Positions 11,205 to 22,344 of a DNA stretch of 64,000 nucleotides are shown here, in pieces. A model generated the notes under the pieces. That model had not been told where the DNA came from. It did not search any database and saw nothing but the letters and a program-made list of their open reading frames with translations. How positions within the stretch are numbered: the stretch's first letter is position 1; every line of letters begins with the position of its first letter. Made by a program: the position numbers and the translations under genes. The DNA comes from Pegoplata infirma (taxonomy: Eukaryota > Arthropoda > Insecta > Diptera > Anthomyiidae): contig CAWUER010000518.1 in the NCBI GenBank assembly GCA_963921195.1, positions 124,001-188,000 on the forward strand, read 5' to 3'.

Positions 11205-12643
11205 CCCAATAAGCAATTTTAATTTCAAGTGCAAATCAAGTATAGAGCCATTCCAGAAAATTTAGCTCAAATTTTAGTCATTTTTGGAAATGGTGTCTCA
11301 GATTAATTTTAACCTTGACACATAGATAGCCCTCATAAATACGATATATGTACCATATATCGTTTTTTTACATTTGGTGTATTTAACGAATTATGGCGGG
11401 TCAAAGATTGACTTTTTAAGCAAAAGTAAGAAAAATACATCACGTTTAAAGAGCTGTAACTTCTTAACCAATGACCTTTTTTCACAAATTTAGGCTCATG
11501 TGAAAGCTGGGGTTCTTCTTTTAGAAAATATTTTTAAAATAACACAGTTTTCTTTACAGAAATGATGCAAAAATGCAAAAACATTTTTTCTTTTCGAATA
11601 TTTAAAAAAACACATCTTCGATTTTTTTTAAAAAAATTCTGGTGAAAAATAACAATGTTTTGTATAACATATTCAAAATTCAGAGTGGGATCTCCATAGG
11701 ATCAAAAACTATTCTGTTTTAAGTACGAGGTTCTCATATTTTTCCCTTAGAAAATTTAAATTTCTAATGTTTTGAATGTTTTTTCAAAATTTTAATAGTA
11801 TATTTTCTTTGAAAATTTAAATTTTTATATTAAAGAAACATAAAATTTTAATTTTCTAAGGTAAAATTTAAGAACTTCGTACTAAAACCAGAATATTTTT
11901 TGATCCCATTAGCATCCCACTCTGAATTTTGGATATGTTGTTCAAAACAGTATTGTTTATCACCAAACTTTTTTTTTAAAAAATCGAAGATGTGTTTTTT
12001 TAAATATTCGCAAAAAAAAATGTTTTTGAATTTTTGCAACACTTCTGAAAAAAACCGTATGCTTTTGAAAATATTTCCTAAAAGAAGAAGAATTAAGCTT
12101 TCATATGAGCCATTACTTGTGATAATCGGATTACTAGTTAAAAAGTTATAGCACGTTAAACGTCATGTATTTTTCTGACTTTTGCTAAAAAAGTCGAACT
12201 TTGACCCGCGATAATTTAAAAACTACAGCAAATTTTGAAAATCCAAAAATGCAATATATCTCATGTAAACGTGGATATCTATGAGCCAAATTCTTAGTGG
12301 CGTCCAAAGGCATGTTTCCGAACAGTGGGGCGAACATTTTTGGAATTACCCTATAAAAGAAGTGTAAATCAAGCCCTAAATTCCAGCCCCTGCTTGATTT
12401 ATACTTGAATTACACTTGAATTCAAAAGCATACTCCAGCAAAACAGACACTGGAATTCAAGCCCTGTTTTTACAGCCTTTTCACTGGTTTTCAAGTGTAA
12501 AAACAGCGCTTGAATTTTGCTGGAGAATGCTATTGAATTCAAGTGTAATTCAAGTATAATTCAAGCATAGACTGGAAATAAGGGCTTGATTTACACTTGA
12601 TTTATACTTGATTTGCACTTGAATTTTAAAAGTGCTTATTGGG
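11205..12643. mobile_element. TA-flanked MITE with CCCAATAAGC termini
   Basis: The termini CCCAATAAGCA (11205) and TGCTTATTGGG (to 12643) are inverted repeats. They extend into AATTCAAGTGCAAATCAAGT-type arms and repeated CAAGTGTAATTCAAG motifs. The empty paralogous site at 48951-48965 reads GACTATATAAGC. Comparing it with GACTATA|element|TATAAGC shows a 2-bp TA duplication, so the mobilising enzyme was probably Tc1/mariner-like. It is non-coding and carries a second MITE at 11245-12351. Confidence 0.85.
11245..12351. mobile_element. Foldback MITE nested in the previous MITE
   Basis: Near-palindromic along its length: GAGCCATTCCAGAAAA at the left end and TTTTTGGAATTACCC at the right. The inner match ACTTCGTACTAAAAC (11874) pairs with GTTTTAAGTACGAGG (11727), and the symmetry axis is near 11800. 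It is flanked by TATA on both sides (11241-11244, 12352-12355), so the duplication is TA or TATA. It splits the left arm of the CCCAATAAGC element and is therefore younger. Open frames on both strands at 11848-12151 arise from the palindrome. Confidence 0.78.
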
Positions 12644-12789
12644 TATAAGCTAACAATTAACGAAAAAGAAAACAAGAATTACTATTTTCATTTTCTTAAA
12701 ACCAAAAATTGTAATAACTTGGGTTTGTAACTTGGATAATAATTCAACTCGTGGTGAATAAAACAGTTTTTCACCAGCTGGTGAATAAA

Positions 12790-13570
12790 AAGTAATATAA
12801 TAATTTTTCAACAAAAAAATTTTTTTTTTTTTCATCAAGTTTTTTTTTTTCATCAAATTTTTTTTATGTCATCAATTTTTTTTTTTTCATCAATTTTTTT
12901 CCATATTTTTTTTTTTTTTCCATATTTTTTTTTTTTTTTCATCAAATTTTTTTTGCATCAAATTTTTTTCATCAATTTTTTTTTTTCATTAATTTTTTTC
13001 ATTAATTTTTTTCATTAATTTTTTTCATTAATTTTTTTCATTAATTTTTTTCATTAATTTTTTTCATCATATTTTTTCATCAAAATTTTTTTTCATCAAT
13101 TTTTTTGTTTTTTCATCAAATTCTTTTTTTCATCAATTTTTTTTTTCATAATTTTTTTTTTCATCATATTTTTTTTTTGCATCAAAATTTTTTTTCATAA
13201 TTTTTTTTTATCATATTTTTTTCATAAATTTTTTTTCATCAAATTTTTTTATCAAATTTTTTATTATAAATTTTTTTCTCATCAAAATTTTTTTCATTAA
13301 TTTTTTTTTTTCATCAATTTTTTTTTTTCATCAAATTTATTTTTTCATCAACATTTTTTTTTTATCATATTTTTTTTATAATTTTTTTTTTTTTCATCTA
13401 CTTTTTTTATAAAATTTTTTATTATCAATTTTTTTCGCACCAAAAAAATTTTTTTTTCATCAATTTTTTTTTACATCAAAAAATTTTCCTTTTCATCAAA
13501 AAAATTCATCAAAAACTTTTTTTCATCAAAATTTTTTTCACCAAAAAAATTGGGTTCATTAAATTTTTTT
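12790..13570 (+). repeat. T-tract/CATCAA low-complexity array
   Basis: Runs of 6-12 T are separated by CATCAA, CATTAA or CATAA spacers, with more than 40 irregular units. The same low-complexity sequence appears at 49130-49600 and inverted at 39730-40050. The unit length drifts (about 11-17 bp), so it behaves like slippage-prone DNA rather than a fixed satellite. Confidence 0.85.
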
Positions 13571-14079
13571 ATACCCTCCACTCTAGTGCTAGAGGGTATA
13601 TATAAGTTTGTCTAGAGGGTATATATAAGTTTTGCCTGGTTCATTTTGAATTTCAGCCAAATCGGTCCAGTGGTTCAAAAGTTATTAGCAAATCCGTGAA
13701 TTTCAGATTAGCTCACCTTAAATTCACGTGTTGAAACCCCGTTAAACATGTTTTAAAAACATTTGTAAGTCACAAAAATATTTTACAACGTATTTTTGTC
13801 ACTCAAAAATATTTTTTCACTTAAAAAAAAATACACTAGAAAAAAATTTTACACTCAAAAAAAAAAATTTACACTCAAAAAAAAATTTAGCTCTTTTTTT
13901 TTTTTTTTTATTATAATTTTTATTTTAATTAGTTGAAAAAAGTGTTTTTTCACAAAATAAAATATTTCTAATCAAAAATTTTATTTTTTTCACGTTAGAA
14001 AATTTACTATCACTTAAAAAGGGCATTGTGGAGGGTATTCATAGAATCGGCCAAGTTGAATTTAACTTTTCTACTTGTT
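13571..14079 (-). mobile_element. DINE-1/mini-me-like repeat, family A, deleted copy
   Basis: On the minus strand it starts ACAAGTAGAAAAGTTAAATT (ending at 14079 on the plus strand) and ends with the hairpin CCCTCTAGCACTAGAGTGGAGGG at 13571. The core and GTCY tract are deleted: GTTTGTC jumps directly into a second partial AGAGGGTATATATAAG and then GCCTGGTTCATTTTGAATTT. It is inserted in the T-rich array. Confidence 0.75.
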
Positions 14080-14141
14080 TAACATAATTTTGTTTTTCGT
14101 GAAAAAAATATTTTTTTTTACCAAAACTACTTTTTCACCAA

Positions 14142-14729
14142 CAAGGGAAGTATCTCAACCCTTATGAACCGATTTGCCTGAAACTTAAAATATATATAAA
14201 TGAGACGATTTTAAGGTTGGGGTGTCTCGGCTTTTCGGCCATATCAGTGTTTCAAAATTTCGTTGTCCCCTTATGAAACCATATGGACCTCCGGGAAAAT
14301 TTCGATATCTCACGAACTAACAGGAATATGCTCTAGAGCAAAAATACGTGTCGACTTAAATTTAATAAAGATTATTTCGTATTCATATGGACATCGTAGC
14401 TCAGTGCCTTCATAAAAATACCCCTCAAAATTTTCACATTTTCATGAAAAATGTATTTAACGAAGGCAAACTTTTTCAAGGTTATGCCACCGTTGGATAG
14501 GCATTAAAAAAACCTTTCTTCTCATATGTAAACTTCATATAGTTTTTTAGAAAGAAATGGCTAAAAAATCCAAAAAACTATTTTTTCGCCATTTTTTTAC
14601 CCATGTTTTGAACCCCTAAATCCCCGATATGGCCGATAAGCCGAGACACCCCAACCTTAGAATTGTCTCTTTTATATATATTTTACGTTTCATGCAAATC
14701 GGTTCATAAGGGTTGAGATACTTCCCTTG
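14142..14729. mobile_element. Foldback MITE with CAAGGGAAGT ends
   Basis: Its perfect ends CAAGGGAAGTATCTCAACC (14142) and the complement ending at 14729 lead into about 110-bp arms sharing CCTAAGGTTGGGGTGTCTC-type sequence. The empty site at 54727-54740 reads TTTTTCACCAAGTCTAAGC, while here the flanks read CACCAA|element|CAAGTCTAAGC, giving a 3-bp CAA duplication. A 3-bp duplication suggests PIF/Harbinger- or CACTA-like mobilisation, but the ends do not settle this. A truncated second copy is at about 28480-28746. Confidence 0.8.
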
Positions 14730-14784
14730 CAAGTCTAAGCTTTTCGCAGAAAAATTTCCATTTGTTTATCAAATGTACATAAAA

Positions 14785-15180
14785 CAAGTGAGAGTGTTGT
14801 ATTCTTTGGTGCCGAATCTTTTATACTCTCCAAAATGTAAAAACACTTTTATGCACTCACTTACGAAATTTACAGCTCTTTTGGTTTTTTAATGGGATCC
14901 TCGACTGATATTTCAATTCGTTTTGCATGGAAGAGCAAAGTAATATAATATTATTTTTTCTAAAAAAACTTTGCTTTAGCAAGTACACCCAAATATTCCG
15001 CAAAACATTATCATGGCTTAATGTTTTGGGCAAGAGTACAAAATTCGCTTTCATTTTTATTTGAAATTTGGCACAAATACTTTTTTGAGGTCCAAATACT
15101 TTTTGGACCTTTTGGTCCTGTTGGAAAGTGATGCTGTCATAGAGAAATTTTGACAAATGTCTCAATTTTAGTGCTATGCG
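14785..15180 (+). mobile_element. Diverged family B DINE-like sequence
   Basis: ACAAGTGAGAGTGTTGTATT and TTATACTCTCCAAAATGTAA resemble the family B 5' end, and GGGATCCTCGACTGATATTT resembles its core. The GTCY tract and terminal hairpin are absent. The same diverged arrangement recurs at 54788-55100, so it is part of the larger T-rich unit shared by both loci. Confidence 0.6.
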
Positions 15181-15389
15181 ATTGATAATTGAAAAAAAAA
15201 TTAATAGGAATATATTTCCTATGGTGCAAATATACTAAGCTGAAACGGTTGTTTAGGTCGATAATTATTTAAGCATTTAAAATCGCGAAAATCCTTAGAA
15301 AAATGGGATAAAAAAAGTTTTAAAATTTTTAGTAGTAATTATGTAAAATTGATGGTCAAAAGACAGGTAAATTTTTCACCGTCACACTG

Positions 15390-16160
15390 TTTTATGAATT
15401 AAATAATTTTTAAGAAGGCATGGAAAAGTGCTGTGTCTATGCATTATATTTTCGTCCATTTAACTAGCAATCATTTAAAATTTTGCATGTCAAAGGTGTC
15501 TTACTTTGGGTGTTCTGGTGGTACCCCTATTGGACATGTATTTTTCAACGTCCAAACTTATGCTTGAAAGTACGTTAGTTAAATTTCATTACGATCGGTC
15601 TAGTACTTACTGAATGTCCAAATTATTTTCAAAACAATTCGAAAATGAACCACTGTGCGTTAGTGCAGATCCACTTTCAACATTTGAAAGGGCGTAACAT
15701 ATAAATTTATTAATTACACTTTTAGCAGAGTGACAGGGGTACCCGGGAACCCCAAGAATATCTTGGAGTGCTGGTCGAGTAAAACATATTTCCCAACTAA
15801 TTTTTCCATTACTAGTAATGGGTTTTGTAATCAGAAAAAATATTGGTAAGTAGCAACATTTTGGCGAATAACTCATTACTTTAACAAGGAAGTGAGTCAA
15901 AAATAATTAGTTACAAGTAAGGGATAAATAAGTAGTTACTTTATAAGTACGGAGTTGATATTATCCATTAGTACTATTATAAGAAGTTATAAGTCACTAG
16001 TTGCTTCTGAGCTTAAATTAATAAGGGTGGTAATGGGTACTCATTATTAATAATGCAAGAAGCAATGATTACTTTTCTACAGTACATTGCCAAGAGTTTG
16101 CTGGGTTTAGTCTACTTTATTTTAAAGACAAAGAAATTTATATTTTTTAAATTATATATA
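15390..16160. other. No gene seen; diverged repeat traces
   Basis: There is a patch of higher GC content at 15640-15800 with a 97-codon minus-strand frame (15607-15900) that shows no domain I recognise. The block 'tttcattacgatcggtctagtactta' at about 15575 matches a trace in the 5328-5816 spacer. Nothing further is supported. Confidence 0.45.
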
Positions 16161-17630
16161 CTACTAACTATACCCGATCCGCGTTGCTGGCCCTAAGAAA
16201 AAAATGTTTTATATTGCGTCTTAATTTAAATATAGTGTCGGAAAAAAATTAAAGCGCGGGTCCGGGTCCAGCTAGTAACCTTTGGTTCCACTCTCGGTTA
16301 GCACTATCTAAAGAGAAATCTCAACAAAATCGGTTCAGCCATTTTAGCGTGATTTCGAGACAGACAGACATAACGTTAAGTATACTACGAAGGGGCGTGT
16401 CATTTAAAGCATTTTTTATCGAATGGTGATAGTCTAAAGTTCCATGCTGCATCCTCGATTAGTACAATCCATTAACATCAGTTTTGCCGTTTTTGTGTGA
16501 TTGGAAAAGAGGCGGAAATAACCTTTTATTTATGAAAAACGGGAGTGACATTTTATACCCTTTTGCCGAATCGTGCTCTACATTTGACCTACTGTTCCCG
16601 CTCAGTTAGTTCTATCAGTAGTGACAGATTGGGCTTATCCGTTTTTGCATAATTTCAAAACAGGCCGATATAACGTTCAGTATAAAACAAAGGGGCGTGG
16701 CAATGTACGCCTCTTTGTTCAATCTTGGTCAGTATAGTACAAAGGGCGTTGCAATTTTGATCCCTTTTTCCAATAACGATCTTATATGGCCGACATATGC
16801 ACTTGGCTAGCAGTGTACGTAGTGAAAATGTCAAGAGAATCGGTTCAGCTGTTTTTAAGTGATTGCGAAACAGGCAGACAACGTCCAGTATAGAACAAAG
16901 ATGCGTTGCATTTTACGCCCCCTTTTTCCAATCGTAGTATAACATGGCCAATAGTACCGCACTTGGTTAACACTATCAGTGCTGAAAATTTAATTAAAAT
17001 CGAATCAACAGTTTTTGCGTTATTGCGGAGCATGCCGAAGTAACATTCAATTCAATACAAAGGGGCATGGCATTTTACGCCCATTTGTTCGATCACGCTC
17101 TAATTTGGCACATAGTTAGTACTTGGTTAGTACTATCGTTGATTTAAATTTCATCAAAATCGGTCCATCCGTTTTTTATATATAGATGTCATTAGTGGTG
17201 CAATGTAAAAATTCGATTTTGCCCACCCCTCCGCCCAAAGGCAAAAAGCATGGCATTTTACACCAATTTGTTCGATCACGCTCTAATTTGGCATATAGTT
17301 AGTACTCGGTTAGTACTATCTTTGGTTTTAATTTTATCAAAATCGGTCTATCCGTTTTTTATATATAGATGTCATTAGTGGTGCAATATAAAAAAACCGG
17401 TTTTGCCACGCCCCTCCGCCCACATGCAAAAAATCAAAAATCCGACTTGACAGTGTTACTCGTTAGGCTATTCTTAATATTCCCTGAAAATTTCATCAAG
17501 ACCGGTTAAGCCGTTTTCGAGTCCATACGGAACATACATACATACATACATACATACATACATACATACATACATACCCACATACATACACACATCCATT
17601 TTTATATATATAGATAGATACAGTGCGATG
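16160..17630 (+). repeat. Degenerate tandem repeat ending in (ACAT)n, dispersed element
   Basis: Units of about 155-195 bp repeat the order 'GGGGC(G/A)TGGCATTTTACGCC', 'TTTGTTCGATCACGCTC', 'GGTTAGTACTATC', 'ATCAAAATCGGT(C/T)CATCCG'. The clearest units start near 16390, 16690, 16740, 16895, 17050 and 17240. The last two are about 80% or more alike, the earlier ones more diverged. The block ends with GCCGTTTTCGAGTCCATACG, an (ACAT)n tract and TTTTATATATATAGATAGAT. This phrase order resembles the non-coding part of dispersed arthropod elements that end in short tandem repeats, possibly RTE-like. I cannot name the family. Confidence 0.6.
17529..17582 (+). repeat. (ACAT)n microsatellite
   Basis: About a dozen ACAT units run from 17529, followed by variant ACCCACATACATACACACATCC. 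They form the tail of the preceding degenerate repeat. Confidence 0.9.
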
Positions 17631-18945
17631 CGAAAAGTGCTTTCACTCTATTGAAGGCATTTTTTTTTCACTAACATATGGGTTAAGTAAATAAGTCAGA
17701 TCATTTAATAATGATTGAGTTTACGGAAAGAGGGTTAATTAATAAAAATCGTGACCATTCAATGAAAGCTTCAATTGCTTCAACAATTTTTATGAATAGT
17801 GATAATTTATATAATTTTATCGATAAAATTAAAAGGATTTTTCTATTTTCCCTTTCCAATAACTTTGGTAGCGTGATTTTATTAAAAATATTACGTGGAA
17901 TGGTTACAAAATGATTCACAGAATATTTACTAAACCATCTGTGTCATTAGTTATGTCTTTGGGAACATTTGTTTTCAAATTTTTCGGCTTTATTAAAGCT
18001 GACAAGTTTTTTTAACAAATAATTTACATTCGACTTTAATATTTTTTTTTTCTTATTTCTTGCTTTAACCGCTCCTTCTAGTTGAACCCTTTTTATGTTA
18101 TTTCTTTATTTTTTTTTTCAGCATCCTTAACAAATACTTTACCTTTGTCAATTAATTAAATCACGAAACGTAAATTGACGTTTTTTTTTCATTTTATTCT
18201 TTTAATGTTTTATTTGAAAGTCAAATTTAAATCGAAAGCAAGTGACAACTGTTAACTGACTGAGAAATTCAACAGAGTGTGAATATTTACTAAGTCATCA
18301 AGACAAGAGAAAACAAAAAACAACAGGAAAATGATTTTTTTTTCTCCTGCACCTTAATGAAATAAAGAAATGGAAATTGAAGAAGTGGGGAAAAAAGGAA
18401 TAAATAAATGAAAAAGGGTTGTTTAACTTGGGATTGTGTTGAAAAATTTTAATTTATAATTTCGCAATTTAATGACTAACTTGTGATTTAATACAACTTT
18501 TTTGCTCTTGTTATTGTTCTTTGTTAAATTTAACTTTTATTTTTTTTAACCAGAAAGCAAAAATTGATTATACAACTTATGGAAAATTTGAATTGGTTTA
18601 AAACAAGAATGAGAAAACCTGAAAAAGAAATACTTAATAAAATTGAGTTTATTTTCATAAAAAAGTTCATATTTATAAAGTAAAAGTGGTCTTCACTTAC
18701 GAACAGGGATTAGGTATTATTATGGTATTTTGGACTATACAATTTGTATTTATAACTCATTATAAACTTTGTAAATTATTAATGTGGTAAAGATTTATTT
18801 TTACAACTCATAGTGATCATCAATATCACAAAAAAAAAAATATTTCAACAATAACTAGAATTTGTTAAAAGATTTTACATGAGGCCTCGAGCTCAAACTT
18901 TTTATTTTTATAATTCAATTGGAAATGTCGAATAAAAAACAAATA
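17631..18945. other. AT-rich sequence, no gene supported
   Basis: Overlapping short frames on both strands at 17701-17919 (67-72 codons) mirror one another and carry no known motif. The remainder is AT-rich with T and A runs and no repeat recognised from elsewhere in the window. Confidence 0.5.
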
Positions 18946-19433
18946 AAGTCGAACTCGGTTATAACGAACTCGGTCATAACGAATTCTCGGTTAAACGAAC
19001 TAATTCTAAAGTCCCGACGTTTTGGCAACAATTTTCACACAAAATACTTCTTTTATAACGAACTCGGTTATAACGAATCCTCGGTTAAAATGAACAACTT
19101 ATTATGGTCCCACGAACACAATTTCATGTATATTTACCTTTTTACAACGAACTCCTATAAATATTTTGAAATTTGCTGCAATTATGTTTACCAAACTCAC
19201 AAATGGTTAATTTTGGCTAATTTTATAATTTTGATAAAATTTATTTATATTTTTAATGTTTTCTTCTCAATAAGTAGTTTACTTTCAAAAAACGTAAAAT
19301 AAAACAAAATTGGATTTTTTTTTTTGGAAATAAAACTAGGTTGATATAAAAAATAACCCGCTTATAGCGAACTTCGCTTATAACGAACTATTTTTACTGA
19401 TCCCTCGGAGTTCGTTATAACCGGGTTTGACTG
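18946..19433. mobile_element. pogo/Tigger-like MITE
   Basis: The termini AAGTCGAACTCGGTTATAAC (18946) and GTTATAACCGGGTTTGACTG (to 19433) are inverted repeats, flanked by TA on both sides (18944-18945, 19434-19435). Sub-terminal repeats of ATAACGAAC(T) occur several times in each half. The AACTCGGTTATAACGAACT signature and TA target match pogo/Tigger-type elements of the Tc1/mariner superfamily. The interior (489 bp in all) has no transposase. The 127-codon frame at 18919-19302 crosses its border and is accidental. Confidence 0.85.
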
Positions 19434-19740
19434 TATAAGTTATTGTTATGTGTTTATGGCCGCATGTTAAAATGGAAAAATTATCTAATTGTAAGTAATA
19501 TGAATTAGTTGAACGGTGCGTATGATTAATAAATATTTACAATTAATATTATGTATACGCGGTGTTAACTTGCAAAGAAAGGCATTAAACAGTTTACAGA
19601 GATTTTGATTCGCGACCTTTTTAATTTATGTTGAATGTTAAATCTCGCGCTAAGTCCGAAAATGATGTCCAACGTTTTAAAACAGTTATTGAGATATTGA
19701 CAACTTTTCAATCTTTCAACTTATTAAAAAAGTGGTTTTC
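19434..19740. other. AT-rich gap
   Basis: Contains GCGTATGATTAATAAATATT at about 19517, the motif also seen near 6570 and 55780. No gene is seen. Confidence 0.4.
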
Positions 19741-20156
19741 TTAAATAAAAATATCTCCGTATCAAATAAATTTAGTTATGAGTTAAAATTTATCAATAGG
19801 AACCCCTAATTTCCCTCAATGTGTCCTAATTTGATGAAACTTTGTGTATATGTTGGGACTAATAAGACTTATACTCAGACAAAATTTAAGAAAATTTTTA
19901 TATTGGGATTTTTTTATATTTCTGCGAAATTCGCGATTCGCGAAAATATATCTGAAAAAGCGACATTTTTAAAAATTTTAAAAAATATACATATGTTAAT
20001 GGTTGTTATTTTAGCTACAAGCTGTGAAAATTTCGCGTTTGTGAACGTTTTTAGTCCAGAGATATCAATAAAAATGTGTCGTCAAGTAGGAAATTTTTAT
20101 CAAATCTGATGAATATTAATTATTTTTTTTTTTTTTATTATTTTTGGAAATACATA

Positions 20157-21706
20157 TGAAGGGTAAAGGTTTCCTTCCGACTAACAATAAGGTAATTTTT
20201 CAAAATCACTTTTGAATACGTGGTAGGGTCCTAAATTGTAGTTTAGTATCTAAAAATGAGTGAGTCAAAATTTGGGGACAATCGGATAAAAATAACTCGT
20301 GCCGAAAATGGATTGAAGTTTTGAGACACTCTTATGTGATAAAAAAAACACGTTTTTTCTAGTTTTTTAAAAATTATTGGTATATTTTATTTTTTGTTTA
20401 TTTTTTAGTTAAATAATATGAAAATGGTACTAAATTTCCTTTCCAAAAAAGGTAAAAAAATTCAAATCGGATAAAAAATTTGCATTTTATGCATACATGC
20501 CCCAGACCATTGCATGGTTTTTAAAGCCAAAATTTGAAAATGTTCAAAATTTCTAGGCAAAAAATAAAAAAAAATAAATTTTACTTTATAATGTTATTAA
20601 ATATGTGTTATAGATAAAAACTAACAAATACAGTAGTCTAGCTTATTTTTAATTTGGCGTGGGTAGTGATATAACTTTCGCGGATTTCAAAGAAAATGTG
20701 TTTTTCTATGGTAATTTAGCAAATATGGAAAAAAATGTTTTGTATTGTACTATACCAAGTGTAAAACACAAATTCTGTAAATTTTTAGAGAAAAAGGTCA
20801 TCTTTAACCCCTTTTCATCGAGGGGAAATGACAAATTTGGGACATTGTATAATTATATAAAACAAGATATCTGCATATATCCGGTTTCTCAAAAGTTATA
20901 GAATTTACATTTTACGCTTCGTTCCGTACAATAAAGAAAAATGTGAAAAAACACATTTTATTTGGAATCCGCGGAAATTTTATCAATACCGGCGAAAAAT
21001 AAATAAAAAATCTTGACTACCATATCTGCTATTTTTAATCGTTAACATGTTCTCAATATGATCATAAAGTAAAATTATTTGTTTTTATTTTTTTGCCTAA
21101 AAATTTTGAAAATTTTTAAATTCTGGCTTGAAAACCCATACAATGGTCTGGGGCATGTATGCGTAAAATGCTTGTTTTTTATCCGAACTTAATTTTATTA
21201 GTCTTTTTGGAAAGGTAATTTAGTACCATTTTCGTATTGTTTCACAAAAAAATTAACAAAAAATAACAAATACCAACATTTTACCAAAAACGACAAAAAA
21301 GGGTTTTTCTTTCATATAAGAATGCCCTAAAACTTCAATCCATTTTCGGCACGAGTTATTTTTAGCCGATTGTCCCCAAATTTTGGCTCACTCATTTTTA
21401 GATACTAAAGAACAATTTAGGACGCTACCAGGTGTAAAAAGATGATTTTCGTTTTTAAGGACACCTCTAATGAAGGGCTTATTGTAAAAACTCGATAAGC
21501 AACATTTAATTTTATGGTGGTTTTTGACTTAAAACTTTTGAAATTATATAGAAAATATATCTTTTGAAGAACTTTCATACTCAAGATACTTGTACGAAAG
21601 GTTTATATAAAAATTCTGCCAAAAATCTGTCAATGGAACATCAGTAGAAGGCAAAAAACACCAAAAATAAAATGGTGCTTATCAAGTTATTGCAGTAAGC
21701 CCTTCA
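20157..21706. mobile_element. TA-flanked foldback MITE split by a hAT MITE
   Basis: The ends are TGAAGGG(CTTATTG) and CAGTAAGCCCTTCA (to 21706), flanked by TA at 20155-20156 and 21707-21708. The left tip is only 7 bp before the nested hAT element begins; the body resumes at 21478. The body's arms pair CTCGATAAGCAACATTTAAT with ATGGTGCTTATCAAGTTATT. Its own length without the insert is about 240 bp. Tc1/mariner-type mobilisation is inferred from TA. Confidence 0.78.
20164..21469. mobile_element. hAT foldback MITE, copy 1, perfect 8-bp TSD
   Basis: The ends are TAAAGGTTTCC (20164) and GGACACCTCTA (to 21469), flanked by a perfect ATGAAGGG duplication at 20156-20163 and 21470-21477. TAAAG fits the hAT YARNG start. 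The body is a long palindrome: AGGGTCCTAAATTGTAGTTT (about 20225) pairs with AAGAACAATTTAGGACGCT, and GCATACATGCCCCAGACCAT occurs as an inverted pair at about 20491 and 21140. It is the same family as 35265-36589. Confidence 0.92.
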
Positions 21707-21792
21707 TATAATAAAACGGTGAAAAAAGTAAAGTTAATGGTACAGACGGGTACTACACATAGATACAAAATAACATGAATATTTATCAATTA

Positions 21793-22344
21793 CACTACTC
21801 TACAAAAATAAACTTTTTTTGCACAGCCTTCTAGAATTTGCTAAAGTATTTTGACCTCCTTAAAACGAATCTGTCATCATAAAAATCTCTTTTTCGAGAT
21901 AAATCACCTTTTCGAGATAAGACCTTTTTTGCGTGCCCATAAAAACCAACGAATGACTTTAAATTGGAAAAAATATTAAAAATGCGTATTATTTCACTAT
22001 TCATTGAGTTTATCAGAAAATATTTGTAAAAAGAAAATCAAAATTTTGAGCAAAATTTGCATATATTATTTTCCTTAATATTTTTGTTTTTGTAATTTTT
22101 GTTGTTTAAAATAATTTTTTTTAAGTCTTTTGCCCTCTTTAACGTAAATCCATTAATCACGAATCCACTGTCATTTTTATATATTCACGTTCTCGAGACT
22201 TAAAGCATACAAAAATATTAAAGTAACAAATAATGAGATATGTCAGTGTGAAACATTTATTATTATCTTTCCTTTTTGCGTTTAAGGGCTTAAAAATGTG
22301 TTCTAGAAATATCTGAAATAAAGTTGACTTTTGTTAAGTAGTGT
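21793..22344. mobile_element. Small TA-flanked MITE
   Basis: The ends CACTACTCTACAAAAATAAA (21793) and the diverged complement AAAGTTGACTTTTGTTAAGT..AGTAGTG (to 22344) are inverted, with TA on each side (21791-21792, 22345-22346). The interior is AT-rich and non-coding. The CACTACT end is compatible with a Tc1/mariner-type origin. Confidence 0.7.

Larger units (their letters stand above)
11141..14784 (+). repeat. T-rich (TTTTTTTCATCAA) repeat unit, copy 1
   Basis: A dispersed unit starts with GGCTGGTGTCTAATTTTAAA (11154), continues CACCTCAGTTTGACTATA, then (after an insertion) TAAGCTAACAATTAACGAAA, CACCAGCTGGTGAATAAAA, and a long run of T tracts punctuated by CATCAA. It ends at TTTTCACCAAGTCTAAGC-like sequence and a degenerate DINE-like end. 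Copies with the same order occur at 48886-54785 and, inverted, at 37140-40945. Three different insertions interrupt this copy (11205-12643, 13571-14079, 14142-14729), while copy 2 is uninterrupted at the first and third of these sites. Confidence 0.75.
8757..15389. mobile_element. Large foldback element invaded by later insertions
   Basis: The ends are inverted: CAGCGTGACAAAAT at 8757 and its diverged complement ending at 15389 (GTCACACTG). TTTGACCATCAATTTTA at 8798 matches TAAAATTGATGGTCAAA at about 15345. Further in, TTTTCGCGATTTTAAATGC (about 9075) matches GCATTTAAAATCGCGAAAA (about 15275). The symmetry resumes beyond the hAT insertion: GACAGCATCACTCTCCAA at about 10868 pairs with TTGGAAAGTGATGCTGTCA at about 15121. 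Without the inserts the arms are roughly 400-600 bp. The ends fit YARNG (CAGCG/CAGTG) but I found no matching 8-bp duplication. There is no coding sequence of its own. Confidence 0.65.

Noticed and set aside
12790..13570. CRISPR-like or satellite array of T tracts with short spacers
   Set aside because: Spacers are not unique and unit length drifts. It is low-complexity eukaryotic DNA, and the same sequence is dispersed three times.
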